From positions 144,406,972-144,470,971 of the forward strand of contig NC_061862.1 of the NCBI RefSeq assembly GCF_907164915.1: 64,000 nt of DNA, in the 5' to 3' direction. The notes under the pieces were generated by a model. It did not search any database and was not told where the DNA came from. It was given only the letters and a program-made list of their open reading frames with translations. Of this stretch, positions 48,078 to 62,410 are shown in pieces (positions within the stretch are counted from its first letter, which is position 1; each line of letters opens with the position of its first letter). Both the position numbers and the translations under genes were made by a program. Origin of the DNA: Impatiens glandulifera. Taxonomy: Eukaryota; Streptophyta; Magnoliopsida; Ericales; Balsaminaceae.

Positions 48078-48192
48078 TTTTTTTAATAAAGGGTAAAACT
48101 GCTTGGCAAAAGGTCAAAAATGATAAAATTATAAATGACATGCTAAAAGTGGTAATAACCCTCTTATGAGGGTTATTCCATCAAATTTTCCC
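48078..48192 (-). repeat. MULE-B right terminal inverted repeat
   Basis: Reverse complement begins GGGAAAATTTGATGG and carries the same central palindrome (48152-48177). Relative to the left copy it has one extra A near the tip and a 4-bp AGCA insertion after TTTTGCCA. Confidence 0.95.
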
Positions 48193-48832
48193 TCTCATCT
48201 GGATACATAAAGAAAAGAATAATAATAAAAGGAGCGTCTGTGGGAACGATTCATTCAGCGACTCGTTACGGGCTGCCACGTTGGAAAAAAAAACATAAAA
48301 TAGCGCGCATTTTCATATTCTTCTTCTCCTTCGCATCAAACTCTAGCCTCCTTCTCACTTTCCATTTCTGCCTTCTCTCCTTCCCCTTCTGCATTTTCTT
48401 TCTATCCATCACAGTTCGATTTGTGCTAGTCTCTTCAAAACCCAAGGCTAAACTTGTGTCATCCCCGAGTTGAAGTCTCTTTTCTGTATTAGAGATTTCA
48501 AGATTTATCCCTTCATGGTTAGATGGAATATAAAATTTCTCTCATTCTCATTTCCATTCTTATTCTACTCGGAAAGAGTTGCTTGAGTTGCATAAGTCAG
48601 ATGCATCATAAAAAAAACTTGAATATTCTATTTATTTATTTATTTATTTTTGCGGGAGGAATCGCTCCCTATATCATTATTCATATACAAATAAAAGTAA
48701 AAAATTTAATTTAAAATAATAAAAATAATCCTATTTTATGTATAACTAGACGCTTTGTATATTAACATGTTATTAAACACACAGAAGATTAAAATTATTG
48801 AGAATGTACTGAGTATTTGAATATCAAAATTA
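48193..48832. other. Flanking DNA, no gene recognised
   Basis: A pyrimidine-rich tract at 48310-48420 (TTCTTCTTCTCCTTCGC...) resembles a plant 5' leader, preceded by GC-rich sequence at 48235-48285. I could not connect it to a coding region. The open frames here show no domain. Confidence 0.35.
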
Positions 48833-49486
48833 GAAATACAATAATAAAACTACTCAATAAATTGACTAATATGTAAATAAGGTAGACATAGTTAATAAGG
48901 TGTAAATCATTGTAAAAATTATGTACTAATATGTTGTATTTTTAAAAGATAAAACTCATTGATTTATTAAATTGCTATAATAGTGATTTTTAATATTTTA
49001 TTATGAATTCAATTCTCCGATAGCAGAGTAAAAGCTCTCGGAAATAGTCTAAGTCCTTATCCGATAGTAAGGTAAATGCTCTCGAAAATAGTTTAAGCCA
49101 TTCTCCGACAGTACATAATGCTCTCGGTGAAAATTTTATTTCCGAGAGCTGTAAACGCTCTCAGAGAGACTTTATTTTCCTTCACCGAGAATTCTATCAC
49201 TGAGATATTGCGAGAGCATTCATTGCCTTCGATGAAGACTATCACCGAAGGCATAATCGTTTTTTCCGAGGGTGTTTACTCTCGTTAAAAATGATATTTT
49301 TACTATTGAAAAGAAATATAATAATAAAATTACTCAATAAATTGACTAATTTGTAAATAAGTTAGACATAGTTTTAAGGTGTAAATTGTTGTAAAAACTA
49401 TGTACTGATATGTTGTATTTTTAAAGGATAAAACTCATTGATTTATTAAATTGCTATAATAGTGATTTTTAATATTTTATTATGAA
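48833..49486. repeat. Direct repeats of about 175 bp flanking a 300-bp core
   Basis: 48833-49009 and 49313-49486 are about 90% similar by eye (ACTCAATAAATTGACTAAT, GATAAAACTCATTGATTTAT and so on). The core 49010-49312 has CTCTCGG / CCGAGAG motifs repeated in both orientations. The direct repeats lack TG/CA ends. It could be a TRIM-like element or a tandem duplication with an inserted small transposon. Confidence 0.75.
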
Positions 49487-53110
<3,624 letters not shown>

Positions 53111-53864
53111 CGTGACAGCAATATGATTGTCTGAAAAAATTAAATAATTTCTCTCTTTCCTCCTACTTGACTCTTTTTCCAACCAAAATGAGGTGATCCA
53201 CATTTTAATTTAGAATGTTTTAAATAAAAAATTTAATATTTTAAATATATGAGCTAATTAGATTAACTTTTAAAGTAAGTAAAAATTATATTTCAGACTT
53301 ATTTAATAATATAAAAATTCAAATCAAATATAAATATATATATATATATAATATTTTAATTCATTCTTCCTATAGCAGCACTAAAAATATAATTTTTCAT
53401 GTGGTCTTCTAATTCATCGTTTTGTCATCGGTTAATTTAGGATAAAGTTAAATGTTTTAAAGATTGATGATTTATGTGTATTCGAGACATTATTTCTTTT
53501 AATAAGGCTTTTAATCGAAATTGTGTATTAGATTTGCAACGGAGCTTAATATATAGTCTTTTAGGCAACGATAATCAAATGTAAATATGATCAAGATTGG
53601 CATGGTTGGTTCAACAAAATGTATCCAACAGGGTGTAGCATTTGGAGGGGAGATTATTTTATGTAAAAAATTTCACGAACAGTCTAAATTCATTGTGAGG
53701 GATAGATCTTTGATCATATTTTGGGATGACATTTGATGTAGTGTTAAAACTCTAGTTATAACGTATCATGAGTTGATTTCATTGTTATAAGAAAAAATTC
53801 AACAGTTAAAAAATTGATTATCGGTATGGTAGTTTCGCTAACTAATTAGATATAAAAGGAGATT
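53111..53864. other. AT-rich spacer, nothing recognised
   Basis: No coding or repeat signal that I can support. Confidence 0.3.
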
Positions 53865-56610
53865 TGTAAGCACTAAAAATTTGCATACCCAATTTATAAA
53901 ATTAAAATATTTATTTTGATTTATTTTTGAATAAATAAAATTAAAATAATAATTAACCCCAATTCTAAAACTCAATTAAAACAGTTAATTAGATTAATTA
54001 TTATAATAATTAAAACCTAATTAATTAAGAAAAATGACCAAAATAAAATTAATTGTAATAAATTTTGTACCCATTTATCTTAAAATATTTTTTGAAAAAA
54101 AATTAAAGTGTTAAAATAAATAATTTAGGATAAATTGAGGTACCATTTTCATCTCTTATAATTATTTATTTAACCCTAAAATATATATAAAAAAATATTG
54201 GCAAAATATTTGTCATATTTATTTTAATATTTTGTGTATTTATAAAGATAAAAAACTAAAGTCAAAAGGTGAAAAAAAATAATTTCAAACAAACCCTTAA
54301 GTTTTAAAATAAAATTTAATATGTTATCGGGTGTAGCCGAATTAAAAAAATCCGGTTACAGCTAAAACTACAACCTTTGGATGGATGCTGGATTTTCATT
54401 TGATGCTCAGGAAGCAGCCACGTAGTCCGCTGTAGCCAGAGACAACGCGTTTGAGAAGAAGGCGATTGGCTAACGCATGTTAGCCGAATCGCTAACGGAA
54501 CCCCCAAACGCCAACGACGTTGGACGCACCTTAGATGGAACGCGCTAAAGCGCATGAAACGACGTTGTTTCGACCGTCATCATCGTCTTCAATGCATCGC
54601 AGGAAGATAAGGATGAGGCATCATCCTTTGATTTTCCGAAAGTGAAACATTCTCCACAGTCAACTAAATCGGCTAATTCAAAAGCTGAAATGATCACCCT
54701 ACTCCGGTGATCATTTTTACTACTTCAATAGGGATGATTCATCCATATTTCTTCAAGTTGACTCAAGAATATCCAAAATGTCATTAATGACTTTTGCCTG
54801 ATTCGATCCACTTGAAGCCTCCACCGACTCAGGGATGCTATAAATAGCCTCCCCTCTCAATCATTCTAAATGCAAGAAATCAACTCACAAGCTTCAAATT
54901 AGAAAAAAAACTAGAAATTTGTCATTAAAGCTTCAAGCTTTCGGATCGAAGTTTTTGTTTAAGAATCTAAAGCTTGGATCCAGGTATCCCCAAAACTTCC
55001 CTAAGGTTTAAGGAGTGTTCTCTAATCCTTAGTAAGCTTCCAATCATCCTTTTTAATTCATACTTCAAGTTTGAAATTGAAATTTTTATATTTCGGTTTT
55101 CATAAGCTTGTATGTTGTCTGTTTTTGAATTTGATGGTTTTTGAATCGATCTTATGATCATTTATGAGCTTTCTGTGAAAGCTAGAACCGATCAATTGGT
55201 CTTAATAAGAAAAACTCAATTTTGAATTTGTAAAGTAAAAAAAAACGGGTTTGATGTTCTAAGGCTAATCATGAGGATCACAGCTTAGAATTGTTTGGAT
55301 CATGTTTGATCCATCCTGATCATGTTTGATCAAAATCAAAAAATTCAAAATAATTAAAATTTTTTAGTTTTGATTTGGTCAAAACGAATGACCAGTGTTC
55401 TTGTTTTTGTACCAATCAAGTAAATGAGATATAAGGAAGCTATTGGATAACTCCTTTCTCTTCAAAACAATTTTTAAACCAAAAATTCAATTTTTGATCA
55501 CAAACTGTTTTGAACGATTTTATCATCATTCGGGTCGATTAATATCTTGAGATGATAATCAACATGTTCCTAGGAGTTTTGTGAAACTACCCAAGCTCTT
55601 GGATCAAAGAAACCAAGCTTAAATCAAAATTACAAAACCTCCAACTTTTGTGTTCTTGAGGACCGAAAGTTTTGACCGACAACCAATGGTTTGGACCGAG
55701 ACTTAGGACTGATAAATTCAAACCCAGGACCGAGAAATTCAATAGGACCGACATGTATGACCGATCATTTTTATGTCCAGGACCGAGAGGTTTAACTTAG
55801 GACCGATAGGTTTAAACTAAAGACCGATAAATCTTAACCCTGACCGAGAAATCCCAAGCCTAAGACCGACGGGGTTAGCCGAGATCTAACCTAGAACCGA
55901 TGGGTTTATACACCCTAACCAATGATTTTAGCCAAGGATCAAGAGTCATTAACACCTCGACCGAGGGACTTTGACACCCCGACCGAAGATCCTGAGCCCT
56001 GACCGAGAGACTCCTCAACCTAGACCGAAGGTTTTTAGACCCCGACCGACAAAAACGAACCCTATGTCTAGGACTCCAGTCCTAAGGCCTGTTTGGTTCC
56101 ACTTTTCAAAACTCATAATTATTTTTGTAATTTTGGAACCCCTAACCATTTTCTAAAAATCCCAAGTGATTAGAAAATGATTTAAAATATTTTTGAAATA
56201 TTTCCACACAAAAATATTTTGACTAAGGCCTATTTGGTGTTTATTTTTAAACTCCAACACCCTTAAAATGATTAATGTTCTTCAGGTATACTCCTCCCTA
56301 ATTATCATCAACAACATATATCAACATTTAAATATTATTGTTTTAATATCTTAAATAATGCTAAAACCTAGAAGCATTACTAGAACCAGAAGAATGATTA
56401 GTTAAAACTTAAACGTTATACAACCGATTTTTAAAAAACGTCAACTTTATAAGTAGAGAGCGTTTTTAAAACGGGTACGGAGGATGAAGCGTGAAAGCTC
56501 TTTTCCGAGTATCACTAAACGACGAACTAAAAGAAACTATGACTAATACGTTTGTATATGTATGTCATTTTTATTAATTTTCAAAAATTAATTAGCGACT
56601 TTGTTTCAAA
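53865..56610 (+). mobile_element. Probable gypsy-like LTR, second copy of the family at 4129
   Basis: It starts TGTAAGCACTAAAAATTTGC. A GC-richer segment with AACGACGTTG repeats lies at 54330-54600. GACCGA(G/T)A motifs recur about every 20-25 bp at 55660-56060. It ends near AATTAGCGACTTTG (about 56590), which matches weakly the TTAGGTGGCGACTCT end of the other copy. No gag or pol follows, so it may be a solo LTR. The boundaries are uncertain. Confidence 0.35.
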
Positions 56611-58003
56611 ATAAATAATCTTTAAAATTAATTATGTTTAATAAATTTAAACTAATAATTTCTAAAAAAATAAAATTTTAATTTGATTATTATAAATTCT
56701 CGTAATATTTAAAATTGAACCCCAAATTAATTATTTTTAATTAATTTCAAAAGCTATTATTAATCATTAAAAGTCTTTTCAAAATAATATTTTATTTTAA
56801 AAAAAATTCTGACACGCAAACCGCAGTTGAAATTCTCGAACTCCAACCTTTTACGAAAACAAAAACAAATAGTTTTACAAAGGGTTACAAGATTAAACAT
56901 TAGTGGAGTTTTTCTCGTAATAAAGGTTACTTTTGTTAGGAAAGGTTACTTTTGTTAGGACACTTTTAAGTTATTAAGTTATAATTTTTAATTCACCTAA
57001 ATATATATTTTTTTCTTTTCTTCATATATTGTTGAGGAATGGAAGAACTTAAACTTATGAGACTACAACTTGATATTTGATTTTTTGGTTTTATTCTTTC
57101 CAAAATCACATCTATCAAATCTACCATTTTAACCGTTAAATTATTCATTTATCAATTAAAATATTTTTTTCTAAATTAAAATATAAATAATATTAAAATA
57201 ACTCATTTCAAATCTTAAGAAACCCTAAAATTAATTTTAAAAAATGGACAATTTTAATCCAAGATCTATTTCTGAAAATAAATTCAAATAAAGATTTCCA
57301 AACCAAAATAAAACAAAGGTTAGATTAAAGACTTAATAATAGTTAACATAAATTTTATCAAAAAAATATTTTTGAAAAACCCATACAACCATTAAAAAAT
57401 GAAAAAAAAAATAATTTCTAAGAAAATGTTTTTTACCTTATTAATAGATATGATACACATCATTCATCCTAATTTTTCTTTTCATATATTGTTCAATTTT
57501 GATTAAATAATGTCTTTTATATCAATTTTGTACTTTCGGAAGGATTTGGACCAGGTATAAATAAATTTTCCTGACAATAAATAGTTGATCAAGATTCAAA
57601 TTATTAATTAGCACATAATTGGACTTGATTTTCTTTTAGTAAATATGATAGTGTATTAATCTATGATATTGTTGAATTTTAGTTGGAGATTAGGTACGGA
57701 CTTTCCACTTGGTTGAATTTTAGTTGGAGATTAGGTACGGACTTTCCACTTGTTTCAACCAGTGACATTTTAACTTGAACCCAAATTAATTATTTTATAA
57801 ATAATTTCAAAAATAGTTAGAAATTATTTGTAATATTTTAAAATAATGTTTTATTTTACAAAAATTAATTACACACAAATTGAGGTTGAAATTATCGAAC
57901 CTCGAACTTCTCCGCAAACTAAGAATTTTCTTAAGGTTATAATAACAAATTAAAATATCACTTTTGAAAACAATATCATATATATTTATTTATTTTATAG
58001 AAT
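56611..58003. other. AT-rich spacer with two small exact tandem duplications
   Basis: A 19-bp unit (AAAGGTTACTTTTGTTAGG) is doubled at 56926-56960. A 41-bp unit is doubled exactly at 57671-57752 (starts GTTGAATTTTAGTTGGAG). No gene. Confidence 0.7.
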
Positions 58004-58510
58004 AATGTTTTTGAATAGTGATAGGGAGGCCGATGCTGGGCCTCCGACCATACAGCGAATCCTCCGTGGCTGCCATGTGTGCTTTGCCAGATTGTAAAAT
58101 AAAATTATATAAAAAAGAAATGTAAGCGCACAGAACCACTTTCTTTCTTTTCTCTCTTTTCTCTATCCTCTCCCAGACAACCAATTTCTTGTAAATCCTA
58201 AAATAGATTCGGTTCTTCTGGAGAACCTTATCGACGGCGGTCGGGATATAACTCGATATAAATACATTTCGACGGTGGTTGCTCCGGAGAACCATATTGA
58301 CGGTGGTCGGGTAACTCCATATGAATACTATGTTTTGATAATGTGTTTTTTCATCGTTATTTTTAATCGTTATCCTCACTTTATCTTCAGATCAATACAA
58401 CTTTATATTGACATTGTTCGGGTAACCATATGACTACTATGTTTTGATATTGTGTTTTTTCATCGTTATCTTTAATCGTTATCCTCCCTTTATCTTCAGA
58501 TCAATACAAC

Positions 58511-58760
58511 TTTATATTGACATTGTTATATTGAGCTCAATACATCATTATATTGATCTCAATACACGAATATATTGAGCTCAATACACAGATATATTGA
58601 GCTCAATACGCAGATATATTGATCTAAATACACAGTTATATTGAGCTCAATACACATATATATTGATCTAAATACACGGTTATATTGAGCTCAATATTTT
58701 ATATTGAGCTCAATACACAAATATATACACCTTTAATTCAAATACACGGTTATATTATTG
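58511..58760 (+). repeat. MULE-C array 1, upstream of the FAR1 ORF
   Basis: Units around GTTATATTGAGCTCAATACAC, about 20-22 bp, about 11 copies, with a GAGCTC palindrome. The array lies just before a 3' splice-like TTGTTCAG at 58797-58804, so it is probably within a 5'UTR intron. Confidence 0.88.
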
Positions 58761-58808
58761 TTAATTCAAATCTTCTAATTTAATTCAAATATGTTATTGT
58801 TCAGCTGG

Positions 58809-59455
58809 ATGGATCATCTAATTCAATCTGCTCCAGTTATTGAAATCCCGACTGTTGGGATGATATTTCCATCCGAAACGGAGATTCGTTTGTATTACAA
58901 GGCCTATTCCCTTGGTACTGGTTTCGGTATAAGTAATCTCGGAACAAAAAATGGACCGGATGGCAAACAAAAGTGGTTTTCGCTAGCTTGTGCAAAAAAT
59001 GGTGTTTTTACATCAAGGGGAAAAATATTTTACATCCCAGACCCTCTATCAAGACGAATTGTAAAACAAGGATTAATGTTGCTGTTAGAAACGATGGGGA
59101 AGTCGAGATCACCAGCGTCCGCCTTGAGCACAACCATGTCATGAGCCCGGGGAAATCAAGACATCTTAGATCCCACAAGGTTCTTGATCCGGAGGTGAAG
59201 AGAAGATTGGAATTAAATGATGAAGCAGGAATTACACTCGCAAAAAGTTTCCAATCTTTTGTAGTTGAAGCCGGTGGTTATGATAATCTGAAATTTGACG
59301 AGAGATCTTGTAGAAACTTTATTTCAGAATCTCGTTATATTGATGTAATATATTTAACTAATTGCATTGTTAAATTTTGTTATAGAAAAAAATGCGGGAT
59401 GAACCAACAGATGCGCAACAATTCAATGATCCAGCTACTATATCACAAACAATAG
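58809..59455 (+). pseudogene. FAR1-type DNA-binding domain gene of MULE-C
   Basis: ATG at 58809, 4 bp after the predicted splice site. It encodes IPTVGMIFPSETEIRLYYKAY...GFGISN, the start of a FAR1 domain. After a frameshift near 59000-59045 it continues with PSIKTNCKTRINVAVRNDG, VRLEHNHVMSPGK, VKRRLELNDEAGITLAK and VVEAGGYDNL. These are FAR1-domain and linker motifs of FAR1/FRS proteins and Mutator-type transposases. The region normally followed by the MULE catalytic domain and SWIM finger is absent. A possible intron (GTTATATTG...GTTATAG, about 59333-59386) precedes a short, unrecognised end. FAR1 domains bind DNA. A protein with only this part could bind but not transpose. Confidence 0.82.
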
Positions 59456-59520
59456 TCTCCACTCAATTCTCTTTTACCACATTATTGTAGTTATGTTATC
59501 ATGTGTTTATGTTATAGCAG

Positions 59521-59775
59521 TTATATTGAGCTTATTTCAGCGTTATATTGAGATCATTGACTCGTTATATAGAGCTCATTGCCTAGTTATCAATGCTTCT
59601 TTATCTCATTATATTTAGCTAATTGACTCGTTATATTGTACTTGTTGCTTCGTTATATTGAGATCATTGACTCGTTATATTGTACTTGTTGCTTCGTTAT
59701 ATTGAGATCATTGACTCGTTATATTGTACTTGTTCCTTCGTTATATTGAGATGATTGCCTCATTATATAGATCTC
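59521..59775 (+). repeat. MULE-C array 2, between the convergent genes
   Basis: Units CGTTATATTGAGATCATTGA plus CT, alternating with CGTTATATTGTACTTGTTGC, about 22 bp each. Clearly related to array 1 by the GTTATATTGAG core. Confidence 0.88.
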
Positions 59776-60812
59776 AAATAAATGATCTGACTATGATACC
59801 ACAAATAATAAACTATAGAGCATAATTCAGCATTATATTAAGTTTCTTTTAGCTTTACTAAGCATAAATATTTTAAACAATTTAACTAGGACTTGGAAGG
59901 TATAAATTCAAAATGGCTTGTTCATTTTCGTAAGTGTTGATGCGGGATTTTAACAATTTGGTGGTGTAATGAATCCTCAACACATGCATATTATCAGCAG
60001 CTTCTTTCGGATAGTGGTAGTGGGAGATGGAACTTGAGTTGGACTCTTGAGTGTGTGAGGAGAAGGACTCTTGGGTGTGGGAGGAGAGGCCTCAAAATTT
60101 GATTACTGGATCCACTGTTGGATTGCCAATTTGAGGTCGGGATTTTGGAACATCGTCATCATGGCAGGCTGGATGGATGGAAGATTTAATAAATGTAGAC
60201 GTGTGGACTACGGTATTCAAGTTTAAAGATGCAGTTGCGATCGCAGTTACAGAGGTTGATAATTGGACTGCTGCCTCTGAGAATACGTCCCATGCACTAG
60301 GAGTAGAAACTGAAGGAGCAGCAACAGTAGGAGCAACAACAGTAGGAGCAGAAACTAAAGGAGCAACAACGTTCTCCTGTGCTGGAAGTGGAATCCTATT
60401 TAACACCCTCCCTTTGCCATACCCACCAAGTCTCTCCTCGGTACGTAACCTTTCAAAAATCATCCTGTCATCCCAACAGGATATGATCGGGAAAATCCTC
60501 ACGTTCCTTCTCTAGGTGAAATCTGCTACCCTGTCCATGTAACATAACTGAAAAAAGAAGGAATGTTAGTTGTATACTAATTAGAAATGTTTATGAAATT
60601 AATTAATGAATCGCTCTTACCATAAGGAAGGTTGTTGATCCGTGGAAAAATGAGTCTCGTTTCTTCTTCCATTTGATCATACTCTCAACAAGTCCATTTA
60701 ATGTGAATCAAAACCAATTTAGGTCCTTAATACTGTCAACATGAACTAGTGATTTCAAGATTTTAGACCTGCATATTGAAAACAGGATTCAATTAGACTA
60801 ATATGATAAAAC

Positions 60813-60990
60813 CATATTACGCACTATATAACTATCTACGCTCCATATAACTACATATAACACTCCATATAACTACCTATAACGCTCCATATAACTATAT
60901 AATATGCTCCATGCAATTACAAATAACGCTCCATATAACTATACAATACAGTAACTACAAATAATGCACCATATAACTCTACAATATCCA
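60813..60990 (-). repeat. MULE-C array 3, inside an intron of the minus-strand gene
   Basis: On the minus strand the units read GTTATATGGAGCGTTATAGG, about 22 bp. The array lies between exon 2 and exon 3. The GTTATAT-GAGC core links it to arrays 1 and 2, in sense orientation to this gene. Confidence 0.85.
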
Positions 60991-61583
60991 TATAATGCTA
61001 AATATAAATACAAAATACAAGAAGCTGGAGATTTTTACCTGCAAGTTGGACTTTCAGTGGCCCACAAGAAGCTGGAGACGACGTACACAACGAAGTCACG
61101 TTTGAAGTCGTCATCGGTAGTTGTGTTTGCTAGAATTACCTCTGGCATAGAGGAAATGATGGGAGCACCACTGGTTTCACTCCCTACCCATCTCATCCTC
61201 CAAGCCCTAAGTATGGCGAGGTACTCGGGTCCGTAACTATTTTTACCAATGGACTCAGTTACGTCGATCTCTCCTCTAGGGATGTTTAGTATGCATTGTA
61301 CATCATCCTCGTCAATAACCATATTTTGATGGTTGCTCAAACTCAGGGAACACGTTAGTTTATCGAAGTGTTCAAACAAATACATTGCAATTGAGGATGA
61401 CAATTTGGAGACACGTAAGGAAAGGAGAGAGCCGAAGCCAATGTCCTTGACAACTTGCTTCTAGAGGTCCGACAGTCCATTCACGAGTTTACATAGGCCC
61501 TGAGGAGAAGTGCGGATGTTTGGAATCGTTGTTTTCGGCAATCTTCTTTTTAACAATTTCGAACTGAAAAAATGACAAAGGTG

Positions 61584-61763
61584 AACGCTCCATATAACTA
61601 TTTATTACGATCCATATATCTACCTATTATGCTCCATACAACTACATATTATACTCCATACAACCACTTATTACGCTTCATATAACTACTAATTACGCTT
61701 CATATAACTACTTAGTACGCTTCATATAACTATATTTTACGCTCAATATAACTAGTTATTACG
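61584..61763 (-). repeat. MULE-C array 4, inside the first intron of the minus-strand gene
   Basis: Minus-strand units GTTATATGAAGCGTAATAAG, about 22-24 bp, eight copies, filling almost the whole 227-bp intron between GTAAGT at 61790 and TTTTTTCAG at 61564. Confidence 0.87.
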
Positions 61764-62410
61764 AAATATAACACGCAAAAGATAACTTACCTTCCAAAAT
61801 CTTGGTTGTCAACATCGTTGGTCTTCCTTTTTCGTGTCTTCAGGATGGTCTTCCTCTTTTGTGCATTCGAAGTCGTTATAATGTCGGAATTAGGGGGGAC
61901 GGTAGATGGGATGTTGATATCGGTAGGAGAAAACATTGATCTTAGAGAATAGATAGCAATAAGCGATTGGATATTGGAGAATACATACGGCGAGAATACA
62001 AGCGTAGGCGAGGTGGGGGAAATATTAGGAGGCGATGGGCTTCCACAGCGAGTCGGATAACAAGTGGCGGCAAGAAGAGATTGATGGAAAGGGTTGAGCG
62101 CTTCCACGGCGAGATAGGAAATACCTCACAGCTCGACTAGGGTTTACACAGGAGGGAGCGAGAAGAGAGAGAATGAGAGAGAAGCAATGGTTAGACTGAC
62201 GGCTCGACTAGGGTTTACACAGGAGGGAGCGAGAAGAGAGAGTAATGAGAGAGAAGCAATTTAATTCAATCTAGGGCAGGCGAAGAGTCACATATTAAAG
62301 CTATTTAATTTATTTTTTTTAAATTCAAAAAATCTAGCGTGGCAATGCCACATAGAGTCGCTTTATGATCTGAGCCCCACCGTCGCCCCAAATCACTATT
62401 AAGTGTTTTT

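Larger units (their letters stand above)
39749..48192. mobile_element. MULE-B: complete Mutator-like element with transposase and Ulp1-type genes
   Basis: Length 8.44 kb. Terminal inverted repeats of about 110 bp are nearly identical. By eye they differ only by three short indels, with no substitution seen. Candidate target duplication: CTCTCACC on the left and CTCTCATC on the right (7 of 8 match, one base shared with the terminus). Two genes converge: MuDR-type transposase on the plus strand and a DUF1985/Ulp1 cysteine protease gene on the minus strand. This pairing matches the plant MULE group that acquired Ulp1-like genes (Kaonashi-type). Both genes have 5'UTR introns, and arrays of one 21-bp repeat occupy four sites. 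Both genes carry a few disabling mutations. Confidence 0.93.
60092..61936 (-). pseudogene. Ulp1-associated MULE gene lacking the protease domain
   Basis: Four predicted exons: 61936-61791, 61563-61039, 60768-60621 and 60547-60092, all with GT-AG introns. ATG at 61936 is the first in frame. Exon 1 is basic (QKRKTILKTRKRK, nuclear-type). Exon 2 encodes the N-terminal domain typical of plant MULE-borne Ulp1 proteins (KDIGFGSLLSLRV...FDKLTCSLSL...IDEDDVQCILNIPRG). Exon 3 encodes DLNWF...KWKKKRDSFFHG. Exon 4 starts YMDRV and becomes Ala/Thr/Val-rich. No His-Asp-Cys protease domain follows. An in-frame TAG in exon 2 (near 61464) and a stop in exon 3 show decay. The domain role is unknown. Confidence 0.75.
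58013..62401. mobile_element. MULE-C: Mutator-like element with FAR1-type and Ulp1-associated genes
   Basis: Length 4.39 kb. The ends are inverted over about 85 bp at roughly 70% identity: AATAGTGATAGGGAGGCCGA on the left and AATAGTGATTTGGGGCGACG on the right read inward. The flanks are AATGTTTTT (58004-58012) and AGTGTTTTT (62402-62410), a 9-bp duplication with one mismatch, the size typical of Mutator elements. A FAR1-domain gene (+) and a four-exon gene of the Ulp1-associated type (-) converge. The MULE catalytic domain and the C48 protease domain are both missing, so this is a deletion derivative. Short tandem arrays lie in the introns and spacer. Confidence 0.87.

Noticed and set aside
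48240..48473. Open frame with a Phe/Leu-rich, membrane-like sequence
   Set aside because: It is a translation of a pyrimidine-rich tract. No continuation or domain was found.
54316..54555. Minus-strand 79-codon open frame
   Set aside because: Lies in the probable LTR with no domain. Its length is near chance for this locally GC-richer segment.
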